From Oscillospiraceae bacterium (GTDB lineage Bacteria > Bacillota > Clostridia > Oscillospirales > UBA644), in NCBI GenBank assembly GCA_015067385.1, contig SVMP01000106.1, positions 1-7,491 of the forward strand: a stretch of 7,491 bases of DNA, read 5' to 3'. Positions within the stretch are counted from its first letter, which is position 1, and each line of letters starts with the position of its first letter. The notes beneath the pieces were generated by a model. The model had not been told where the DNA came from and made no database searches. It worked only from the letters and a program-made list of their open reading frames with translations. The position numbers and the translations under genes were made by a program. Below, piece by piece: positions 1 to 6,261 of this stretch.

Positions 1-325
1 CAAAGCCGGGATTGCCGACTACATCAGCAGTTTTCGGTTCGACGGTTATTTCGTAGCCTTCTTTTCTTACGGCTTCGATAAAAGCGTCGGGATCATCGAC
101 ATTAAATGCAAAATGAACGATCGGGCTTTCGGGTTTTTCAACATCTTTTTCGACTTCGAAAAGTTCGATACAAGCACCGTCTTCGCATTCATACATAGCG
201 CAGCGGGACTTTTCACCGCCCCATGCTCTTACTTTTTTGAGACCGAGAAGCTCAGTATAAAATTTCTCGGACTTATCAAAATCCGCAGAATTTACGGCTA
301 CATGGTGAAAGCCTTTAATTATCAT
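1..325 (-). CDS. VOC (vicinal oxygen chelate / glyoxalase-fold) family protein, 3' end cut by window edge
   Basis: The first 108 residues of a glyoxalase/bleomycin-resistance/dioxygenase superfamily protein are visible; the C-terminus lies beyond the left edge. It opens with MIIKGFHHVAVN, followed by a helix with FYTELLGLKKV, the beta-strand ACIELFEVE and the second-module strand IVHFAFNVDDPDAF. This is the usual VOC beta-alpha-beta-beta-beta order. H8, E54 and H71 sit where VOC metal ligands are normally found, so a divalent-metal enzyme is plausible, but the substrate cannot be told. The ATG at 325 is chosen because an AAAGGA ribosome binding site lies about 8-10 nt upstream (near 336-341). 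The gene starts 26 nt after the stop of the neighbouring GDPD gene on the same strand, so it is probably the fourth gene of that operon. The protein is probably cytoplasmic, with no signal peptide. The fold assignment is firm; the function is unknown. Confidence 0.87.
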   Translation of the reverse strand, partial: MIIKGFHHVAVNSADFDKSEKFYTELLGLKKVRAWGGEKSRCAMYECEDGACIELFEVEKDVEKPESPIVHFAFNVDDPDAFIEAVRKEGYEITVEPKTADVVGNPGF

Positions 326-351
326 AATATTACGGTCCTTTCTTTTTTTGT

Positions 352-1113
352 TTATTCAATAAAGTTTGAAGTTATCATATCAACGCCCCATCTGTCAAGG
401 ATCTCGACATTCGGAACTTCGTTTACAAGCCAAGGGTTAACAACAAGGCCTGCAGCTTTAAGCTTTTTAACGATATTCTCTGTAAGATGCTCAAAATAAG
501 GTGAAATATCAATTTTATTAGCCACAAGCTTTTCGATCATCTCATCTTCAACTTTTCCACAGCCGAGCTGTGCAGGATGATCGGGAAGCTGCCTGCGAAG
601 CGCCATAAGGTTATCCCAGTCACCTGAAATGAAAACGATATTATCGAGATAATCTTCTTCTTTGATAAGCGCGATAAGATCGGTTATATCCTGATCGCTG
701 AAATTACCTTTGATCTCAAGGAAGCAGACCTTATTATAATGTTTGCAGATACGGATATATTCGTCAAGAGTCGGAATGAAAAGGTCAGATCTTGTTCTCT
801 TTTCCCAATAGTCTTTCATTCTGTACTGCTGAAGTTCGGCAAGAGTAAGGTCACAGACTTTAGCGTCAACACCCATCATGCCGTTAAGTTCGCCGTCATG
901 AAAAGCGATAAAATAGCCATCCTTCGTTCTCTGGGTATCGGTTTCAACACCGTAGAATGATCTTTGACCGGCGGCAACAAATGATGCGTTTGTATTTTCA
1001 AGTTCAAGGCCGCAAAGACCTCTGTGCGCTATCATTTTAGCTTTTTTATTGGGAACTTTTACAGTATCTCTCAAAGTTTCTGTTATAAGTTTACCGGGAA
1101 CGAACTGATCCAT
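352..1113 (-). CDS. Glycerophosphodiester phosphodiesterase family protein (GDPD copy A, third in tandem)
   Basis: A 253-residue GDPD of the TIM-barrel GlpQ/UgpQ superfamily. Such enzymes hydrolyse glycerophosphodiesters to sn-glycerol 3-phosphate and an alcohol. Visible landmarks are AHRG (H30, R31), LENTNASF (E39, N40), ETD (E57, D59), FHDGEL (H72), LEIK (E133, K135) and the C-terminal WGVDMITSNF. H30 and H72 match the family's catalytic histidines, and E57, D59 and E133 its metal ligands. There is no signal peptide, so it should act on intracellular substrates. A TTG at 1128 would add five residues but overlaps the GAGGA ribosome binding site (1122-1126). The ATG at 1113 has an 8-nt spacing and gives the same length as copy B, so it is preferred. 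Compared with the other copies it has G78 where they have arginine and NPW where they have NCW, so its specificity may have drifted. Confidence 0.93.
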   Translation of the reverse strand: MDQFVPGKLITETLRDTVKVPNKKAKMIAHRGLCGLELENTNASFVAAGQRSFYGVETDTQRTKDGYFIAFHDGELNGMMGVDAKVCDLTLAELQQYRMKDYWEKRTRSDLFIPTLDEYIRICKHYNKVCFLEIKGNFSDQDITDLIALIKEEDYLDNIVFISGDWDNLMALRRQLPDHPAQLGCGKVEDEMIEKLVANKIDISPYFEHLTENIVKKLKAAGLVVNPWLVNEVPNVEILDRWGVDMITSNFIE

Positions 1114-1144
1114 AATTATTTTCCTCAAAAAATGTTTTTTAAAT

Positions 1145-1906
1145 TTATTCTATAAAGTTGGAAGTTATCATATCAACGCCCCATTTATCGAGCAGCTGAA
1201 CATTTTCGATCTCGTTTACTGTCCAGCAGTTGATAACGATACCTGCATTGTGAAGCTTTTTAACAAGTTCTTCGGAAAGACATTCAAAATACGGATCAAT
1301 GCCCAATTTATTCTCAACGAGTTTTTCTATGAGTTCATCATCGACCTTACCGCAGATATACTGAGCAGGATGTTCGGGAAGCTGTTTGCGAAGATTGATA
1401 AGAGAATCCCAGTTACCCGAAATAAAAACCACATTATCAAGATAATCTTCTTCTTTGATAAGAGCAAGCATATCCTCAATATCTTTATCGCTGAAATAAT
1501 CTTTGATTTCAAGAATGCAGACCTTTTCGTAATGCTTGCAGATACGGATATATTCGTCAAGAGTGGGAACGATGAGATCCGATCTTTTTCTCTTTTCCCA
1601 AAAATCTTTCATCTGATATTTGCGAAGCTCCTCAAGGGTTATATCGCATATCTTTATGCTTACACCCATCATTCTGTCGAGCTCACCATCATGAAAAGCG
1701 ATGAAATGACCGTCTTTTGTTCTCTGGGTATCTGTTTCGATACCGTAAAAGGATCTCTGTCCCGCTGCGACAAATGCGGCATTGGTGTTTTCAAGTTCAA
1801 GACCGCTGAGACCTCTGTGAGCAATCATTTTTGCTTTTTTACAGGGAACCTTCATAGAATCTCTTAAAGTTTCCGATATCCATTTCCCGGGCACAAATTT
1901 ATCCAT
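1145..1906 (-). CDS. Glycerophosphodiester phosphodiesterase family protein (GDPD copy B, second in tandem)
   Basis: A 253-residue paralogue of the flanking genes with the full GDPD signature: AHRG (H30), LENTNAAF (E39), ETD (E57, D59), FHDGELDRMMG (H72, R78), ILEIK (E133, K135), the INCWTVNE strand and a WGVDMITSNF ending. The intact catalytic and metal-binding positions suggest an active, soluble phosphodiesterase releasing glycerol 3-phosphate from deacylated phospholipids; the true head-group preference is unknown. The N-terminus (MDKFVPGKW...) matches copy A residue for residue in register and is an extension that copy C lacks. The ATG at 1906 follows an AGGTGAG site (1914-1920), and the gene begins 15 nt after the stop of copy C. 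Tight spacing on one strand indicates co-transcription. Some stretches are identical to copy A at the nucleotide level, pointing to a fairly recent duplication or gene conversion. Confidence 0.94.
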   Translation of the reverse strand: MDKFVPGKWISETLRDSMKVPCKKAKMIAHRGLSGLELENTNAAFVAAGQRSFYGIETDTQRTKDGHFIAFHDGELDRMMGVSIKICDITLEELRKYQMKDFWEKRKRSDLIVPTLDEYIRICKHYEKVCILEIKDYFSDKDIEDMLALIKEEDYLDNVVFISGNWDSLINLRKQLPEHPAQYICGKVDDELIEKLVENKLGIDPYFECLSEELVKKLHNAGIVINCWTVNEIENVQLLDKWGVDMITSNFIE

Positions 1907-1921
1907 GATTCATCTCACCTT

Positions 1922-2644
1922 TTATTCGAGAATATTTGATGTGATCTGATCAACGCCCCATTTATCGAGACGTTCTGCATCTTCGGGATTATCAACAGTC
2001 CAACAGTTGATCGTAATTCCGGCATCGTGCATTTTTTTGATGTTATCTTCGGTAAGATAGCTGAAATGCGCATCAATATCAAGCTTATTTTCAACAAGCT
2101 TCGCAATAAGTTCGTCGGTTATCTCTCCGGTAAGGAACTGCGCAGGCTGATCGGGATAATTCTTCTTGAGAAGGATCAGGTTATCCCAGTTAAACGAAAT
2201 AAAAATTATATTTTCAAGATATCCTTCTTCTTTGATTATATCAACGATCTTGCAGATCTCTTCTTCCGTAAAAGCGTCTTTCAGTTCAAGGACACCTATC
2301 TTGCGGTAATGAGCGCAGATTCTGATATATTCATCAAGAGTAGGAACCATAAGATCGGAACGTTTTTTTCCGTCATGGTCAAACATTGAAACCGATTGGA
2401 TCTGTTCGAGTGTTGCATCTCCCATACGAAGATTTACGCCTGCGACCCTTTCAAGATTGCCGTCATGAATACAAACGATATGACCGTCTGCAGTTCTGTA
2501 GACATCGGTCTCAATACCGTAATATGATCTTTGACCTGCTGCAACAAACGCAGCGTTTGTGTTTTCACGTTCAAGACCACTTACTCCCCTATGGGCTACC
2601 ATTTTGGAAAAGCTGACATTGACCTTTACTGTATCCTTTTTCAT
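1922..2644 (-). CDS. Glycerophosphodiester phosphodiesterase family protein (GDPD copy C, first in operon)
   Basis: A 240-residue GDPD that begins the leftward operon. It carries AHRG (H18, R19), RENTNAAF (E27, N28), ETD (E45, D47), IHDGNLERVAG (H60, R66), LELK (E120, K122), NCWTVDNPEDA and a WGVDQITSNILE ending, so all expected catalytic and metal-binding residues are present. Its N-terminus is about 12 residues shorter than copies A and B and starts almost directly on the first barrel strand. Its sequence is also the most diverged of the three and looks closest to the common clostridial GDPD type as I remember it. The ATG at 2644 has a near-perfect GGAGGA site (2652-2657) 7 nt upstream, and an extended -10 promoter lies further upstream. 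No export signal is seen. The substrate is inferred to be intracellular glycerophosphodiesters; the exact species is unknown. Confidence 0.94.
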   Translation of the reverse strand: MKKDTVKVNVSFSKMVAHRGVSGLERENTNAAFVAAGQRSYYGIETDVYRTADGHIVCIHDGNLERVAGVNLRMGDATLEQIQSVSMFDHDGKKRSDLMVPTLDEYIRICAHYRKIGVLELKDAFTEEEICKIVDIIKEEGYLENIIFISFNWDNLILLKKNYPDQPAQFLTGEITDELIAKLVENKLDIDAHFSYLTEDNIKKMHDAGITINCWTVDNPEDAERLDKWGVDQITSNILE

Positions 2645-2680
2645 TCAAACATCCTCCGAAACGAAGATTATTTTTTTGTT

Positions 2681-2709
2681 AGTTTACCATAATAAATAAA
2701 TATTGTCAA
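2681..2709 (-). promoter_or_regulatory. Vegetative promoter for the GDPD-VOC operon
   Basis: Read on the minus strand, TTGACA (2709-2704, perfect -35) is followed after exactly 17 nt by TAAACT (2686-2681), which is preceded by TGG, an extended -10 (TGn) signature. Transcription would start near 2674, giving a leader of about 30 nt that contains the GGAGGA site of GDPD copy C. The run upstream of the -35 is AT-rich and could act as an UP element. Confidence 0.75.
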
Positions 2710-2726
2710 GTGCTTTTTATTTTTTA

Positions 2727-2755
2727 TTGACTTTCCTGCTTTGATGTGATATAAT
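2727..2755 (+). promoter_or_regulatory. Vegetative promoter for the beta-galactosidase gene
   Basis: TTGACT (2727-2732) and a perfect TATAAT (2750-2755) are separated by 17 nt. TGA directly before the -10 box makes it an extended -10 promoter. Transcription should start near 2762, leaving a short leader of about 28 nt with the AGAGGTG ribosome binding site. Its -35 box lies only 17 nt from the -35 box of the opposite promoter, so the two polymerase footprints overlap. I see no convincing operator palindrome or catabolite-response element. Confidence 0.82.
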
Positions 2756-2789
2756 TTTTTTAAGAAAAACACAAAAGAGGTGTGTGTAC

Positions 2790-5700
2790 ATGCTTAACGT
2801 AAATTTTACTCCCGATTGGAATAATCTGAAGATCCTTTCAAGAAACAGACTCCCGTCCAGAACTTATTTTATTCCCGGAGAAGCTAAAAACATAGAAGCA
2901 AAATCCCGTTATGAAATAAGTTCCGAACGCTTTTTATTGCTTAACGGAATGTGGCTGTTTAAATACTATGATTCCGTTGCGGATGTTCCCGACGATTTCG
3001 TAACTGCCGACCTCGGCGGCAAAGAAGAAAAGGTTCCGTCCGTATGGCAGGCTCAGGGCTATGAAAAATGGCATTATACTAACATAAACTACCCCTACCC
3101 CGTCGATCCGCCGAATGTTCCGAACCATAACCCCTGCGGTATTTACAAGAGAAAATTCACCGTTCCCGAATCGTTCAAGGGAATGAAAGTCAATCTTTCG
3201 TTCCTCGGCGTTTCTTCGGCATATCACATTTATATAAACGGTAAACTCGTCGGCTACAATCAGGTCTCACATATGACAGGCGAATTCGACGTTACCGATT
3301 ATCTTTGTGACGGCGAAAACGAGATCTGTGTCATCGTCTATAAATGGTGCGACGGCTCTTACCTCGAAGACCAGGACTTTTTCCGTTGCAACGGTATTTT
3401 CAGAGACGTTTTCCTCACCGCACAGCCCGAAGAACATATAAAAGATTTTCTTTTCACCACCGAAGGTAACGGCGATCTTACAAACTTCAAGACCAAGGTA
3501 AATGTAAAGACAAGCGCTGAGATGTACGTTAAGATAGAGCTTAACGATAAAGACGGAAAGACCGTTTACACTGAAGCTAAAAAGACAAAAAGAAAAAATG
3601 CGGAATTTAACTTCAACGTAGAAAATCCGCTTCTCTGGAACGCCGAAACCCCGAATCTTTACACTCTCGTTATCACTGCAGGTGACGATATTGCGGCGCA
3701 TAAAGTAGGTTTCAGAAAATTTGAGATCGATGGCAACGTATTCAAAGTCAACGGCGTTGCGGTAAAATGCAGAGGTGTAAACAGACACGACAGCCACCCC
3801 GAAAAAGGTTATGCGGTCGAATATGAGGATATCCTCAAAGACCTCACCCTTATGAAACAGCTGAACGTCAACACCATAAGAACATCCCACTACCCCAACG
3901 ACCCGCTTCTTTTAATGCTTGCGGACGAGCTTGGTTTTTATATCGTTGATGAAGCAGATCTTGAAACGCACGGTCTTTTTGGTTGGGATTATGCAACGAA
4001 GAACCCCGATTGGAAAGATGCATTTATAGACCGCGCAGAAAGAATGGTTCAGAGAGATAAAAACCACGCCTGCATCATAATGTTCTCCCTCGGCAACGAA
4101 AGCGGAAACGGCGAAAATCATATCGCTATGGAAAAATATATAAGAAATGTGGTTCCAAATGTTCTCGTGCATTATTGCGACAATGATGTGGTATCTGATG
4201 TTGAAAGCATGATGTACAGATGGGTAGATCAGCTTGTATGCCATGGCGAGGATAAAGAAAACAAGAGACCGTTTTTCATGTGCGAATATGCTCACTCTAT
4301 GGGGCTTGGTCCGGGCAGTTTCAAGGAATATTGGGAAACAATATATAAATATCCGAGACTTATGGGCGGCTGCGTATGGGAATGGTGCGACCATGCCGTT
4401 GCGCATAAGCACGAAGACGGCTCTGTAACGTACACTTACGGCGGCGACCACGGCGAATATCCGCACGACGGAAACTTCTGCTGTGACGGTCTTGTTTACC
4501 CCGACAGAACCCCCTCTACCGCGGCTCTCGAAATGAAGCAGGCATACACACCGCTCAACGTTTCTTTCTGTAAAGACTGCGGCAGAATAAAGATGATAAA
4601 CCGTCTCGACTTTACTGACATTTCCGAATATACCGTCAAGTGGACGGCACTTCTTAACGGTGACGAGATAGCCTCGGGCATTTTCGAAGATCTCGATATT
4701 GCGCCCCATGCAACAAAAGCAGTAGATCTCCCGTTTGCAACAAAAGAAGACGGCGAATATGTCATCACGATCTGCGTTGAAGACAACAGAGAACTCAGAG
4801 GCATTGAAAAAGGTCATATCTGCTCGGCAGAATCTCTTGTTGTAAAAGAAGCTTGTTATGCTTGCGGCTGCAAAAAAGAAAGCGACAAAAAGCTCGAAGT
4901 TGAAGAGAACACAAGATATATCACCGTTTGCGGCGACGGTTTTGAAGTTAAATTCGACAAAGCAGACGGCACCGTTTCAAGCTACAAGGCATTCGGTGCA
5001 GAACTTATCAACGACAGACCGCAGTACCCCGAAAGAAGAGGACTTTGCAGACTTCCAGCAGGCATCAAACCGAATATCTGGCACGCAAAGACAGATAACG
5101 ATCATTTTCTCAACGATTCGCTCCGCTACTGTGCAGACAGAACATGGCATACCGTCACAAACGCACAGATCGTTTTGATGGAAAAACAGCGTGTTGATAT
5201 CAAGGTTACGGGCAGTCTCTGCGCGCCCGCTTGCAAGCCCATAATGACGACAGAGCTCGTTTACAGAATAAACGCTTGCGGCAGTATTAACGTCAACGTC
5301 AAATACGAATCACTCGTAAACGAAGCGTTCCTGCTCCCGAGACTCGGTATCGCATTCGAAATGCCGAGAGAATTCGAAAACGTTGAATGGTACGGTAAGG
5401 GCGGCGGCGAAAGCTATCCCGATATGCCTCTTTCGACGGTCATCGGCAAATTTACAAATAAAGTTGAAAAGATGCACGAACCGTATCTCCGTCCGCAGGA
5501 AAGCGGCAACAGAAGCGAGACACGTTGGATGAAGATCAAAAACGCCGACGGCGTGGGCTTCTTTATCAGATCAGACAGACCGTTTGACTTCTCGACTCAC
5601 CACTATACAGATGACGACCTCATCGGCTGGAGACACAGAGAAGATGTCAAGGATATGGGCTTTACACGCATCAACCTCGACGGGTTCGTAAGCGGCATCG

Positions 5701-5798
5701 GCAGTGGCTCCTGCGGTCCGAGCCCTATGGATAAATATCTGCTGAAAATGATCGGAACGAAAGAATTCTCGTTCAAGATCAAACCGATCAAAGAATAA
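2790..5798 (+). CDS. lacZ: Beta-galactosidase, GH2 family (LacZ type)
   Basis: A 1002-residue, full-length, five-domain LacZ-type enzyme hydrolysing terminal beta-D-galactosides such as lactose. Approximate order is sugar-binding jelly roll (30-205, with YTNINYP and LEDQDFF), Ig-like domain (207-310), TIM barrel (312-600), second Ig-like domain (610-720) and beta-sandwich small-chain domain (735-1000). Landmarks are RGVNRHDSH (H333), RTSHYPND (H367), ETHG (E392, H394), LGNESG (acid/base E437), MCEYAHSMG (nucleophile E499) and VWEW (W530). They align to E. coli H357, H391, E416, H418, E461, E537 and W568 with constant offsets of 24, then 38, so about 14 residues are missing between acid/base and nucleophile. 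E. coli N604 and W999 correspond to D566 and C975 here. There is no signal peptide, so it is cytoplasmic. The ATG at 2790 sits 7 nt after AGAGGTG (2776-2782); a GTG at 2784 is too close to that site. Confidence 0.96.
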   Translation: MLNVNFTPDWNNLKILSRNRLPSRTYFIPGEAKNIEAKSRYEISSERFLLLNGMWLFKYYDSVADVPDDFVTADLGGKEEKVPSVWQAQGYEKWHYTNINYPYPVDPPNVPNHNPCGIYKRKFTVPESFKGMKVNLSFLGVSSAYHIYINGKLVGYNQVSHMTGEFDVTDYLCDGENEICVIVYKWCDGSYLEDQDFFRCNGIFRDVFLTAQPEEHIKDFLFTTEGNGDLTNFKTKVNVKTSAEMYVKIELNDKDGKTVYTEAKKTKRKNAEFNFNVENPLLWNAETPNLYTLVITAGDDIAAHKVGFRKFEIDGNVFKVNGVAVKCRGVNRHDSHPEKGYAVEYEDILKDLTLMKQLNVNTIRTSHYPNDPLLLMLADELGFYIVDEADLETHGLFGWDYATKNPDWKDAFIDRAERMVQRDKNHACIIMFSLGNESGNGENHIAMEKYIRNVVPNVLVHYCDNDVVSDVESMMYRWVDQLVCHGEDKENKRPFFMCEYAHSMGLGPGSFKEYWETIYKYPRLMGGCVWEWCDHAVAHKHEDGSVTYTYGGDHGEYPHDGNFCCDGLVYPDRTPSTAALEMKQAYTPLNVSFCKDCGRIKMINRLDFTDISEYTVKWTALLNGDEIASGIFEDLDIAPHATKAVDLPFATKEDGEYVITICVEDNRELRGIEKGHICSAESLVVKEACYACGCKKESDKKLEVEENTRYITVCGDGFEVKFDKADGTVSSYKAFGAELINDRPQYPERRGLCRLPAGIKPNIWHAKTDNDHFLNDSLRYCADRTWHTVTNAQIVLMEKQRVDIKVTGSLCAPACKPIMTTELVYRINACGSINVNVKYESLVNEAFLLPRLGIAFEMPREFENVEWYGKGGGESYPDMPLSTVIGKFTNKVEKMHEPYLRPQESGNRSETRWMKIKNADGVGFFIRSDRPFDFSTHHYTDDDLIGWRHREDVKDMGFTRINLDGFVSGIGSGSCGPSPMDKYLLKMIGTKEFSFKIKPIKE

Positions 5799-5810
5799 CA
5801 TAAAACGATT

Positions 5811-5847
5811 AAAACCGACAGAACAAAAATCTGTCGGTTTTTTGTTT
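5811..5847 (+). terminator. Rho-independent terminator after lacZ, probably bidirectional
   Basis: A perfect 12-bp stem, AAAACCGACAGA (5811-5822) with TCTGTCGGTTTT (5830-5841), closes a 7-nt A-rich loop. The T-run continues to 5843 and on through TTTGTTT-like sequence. It begins 12 nt after the lacZ stop. On the minus strand the same stem is followed by TTTTAATCGTTTT, so it can also end the transcript of the lipoprotein gene, whose stop is at 5865. Confidence 0.92.
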
Positions 5848-5864
5848 GATAGATTGGGATTTGT

Positions 5865-6206
5865 TTATTTGCGCTGTTCCGTTATGTCAGGCTCAAAGAT
5901 CCAGAAAGCATTATCAACCAGCACTTCAACCGTGTTGTTATTTCCGAAAACATATAAGTAACCTGTTCCGAAATTTGATTGATCATTTTCAACAGGAAAC
6001 TCGGTGCCATTAACCGCAGAAGTGATTTCGCCATCAAATGTCATAATATCAGTTTTCAATCTGTCGCTTTCGTCACCCGTATTTTCATATAAAACACCGT
6101 CGATCATTACCATAAGGGGCAGATCGTATTTTACATCATTGTTATTACACCCAACAAATGCCAACACGAATATCAACGATAAAACCAATATTATCAACTT
6201 TTTCAT
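5865..6206 (-). CDS. Small secreted lipoprotein of unknown function (QSNFG-motif family)
   Basis: A 113-residue predicted lipoprotein. MKK is followed by a hydrophobic stretch (residues 4-18) and the lipobox FVGC with lipidated C20, then an NNND spacer, so the mature protein should be anchored on the outer face of the membrane. The mature part is about 93 residues of predicted beta-strands with IDGVLYENTG (35-44), DGEITSAVNGTE (58-69), NDQSNFGTGYLY (74-85) and FWIFEP (101-106). I recall short clostridial proteins with the same MIDG/LY..TG, DGEITS and QSNFG.GY blocks, but no established function. The ATG at 6206 has AAAGGAG (6216-6222) 9 nt upstream. An in-frame TTG at 6227 lies upstream of that site and would add charged residues before the signal peptide, so it is rejected. 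The gene follows the PAP2 gene by 55 nt on the same strand and is probably co-transcribed. Confidence 0.85.
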   Translation of the reverse strand: MKKLIILVLSLIFVLAFVGCNNNDVKYDLPLMVMIDGVLYENTGDESDRLKTDIMTFDGEITSAVNGTEFPVENDQSNFGTGYLYVFGNNNTVEVLVDNAFWIFEPDITEQRK

Positions 6207-6261
6207 ACAATCACACTCCTTTGTCAAATTCTTATTTATCGCTCTGTTCTATTTATTAGAA

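Larger units (their letters stand above)
352..2644 (-). repeat. Tandem array of three paralogous GDPD genes
   Basis: Three complete GDPD genes lie head to tail at 352-1113, 1145-1906 and 1922-2644. Copies A and B share exact nucleotide blocks, for example 29 nt at 743-771 and 1536-1564 and 23 nt at 647-669 and 1440-1462. Copy C encodes the same LDEYIRIC motif with different codons. This indicates two duplications at different times, or later homogenisation of A and B. Confidence 0.85.

Noticed and set aside
1111..1128. TTG start for GDPD copy A at 1128
   Set aside because: It would overlap the GAGGA ribosome binding site; the ATG at 1113 has correct spacing and matches the start of copy B.
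1250..1867. 205-codon plus-strand open frame opposite GDPD copy B, with similar ones opposite copies A and C
   Set aside because: They mirror conserved GDPD codons on the other strand, and similar frames opposite the paralogues are expected from shared sense sequence. I found no independent coding evidence.
2701..2742. Two TATTG...TGCTTT direct repeats in the divergent promoter region (2701 and 2725)
   Set aside because: Inner spacing differs (5 versus 7 nt) and the elements overlap -35 boxes and AT-rich runs, so chance similarity is likely.
3912..4817. Long open frame (301 codons) antisense to lacZ
   Set aside because: It lies wholly inside the catalytic barrel and following domain of a clearly genuine LacZ, has no recognisable motif, and its length follows from the codon bias of the sense gene.
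6216..6228. TTGACA box just upstream of the lipoprotein gene
   Set aside because: It overlaps the ribosome binding site and has no room for a -10 box before the start codon.
6247..6261. TTCTA/TAGAA short inverted repeat after the PAP2 stop codon
   Set aside because: A 5-bp AT-rich stem without a T-run is too weak to call a terminator or regulatory element.
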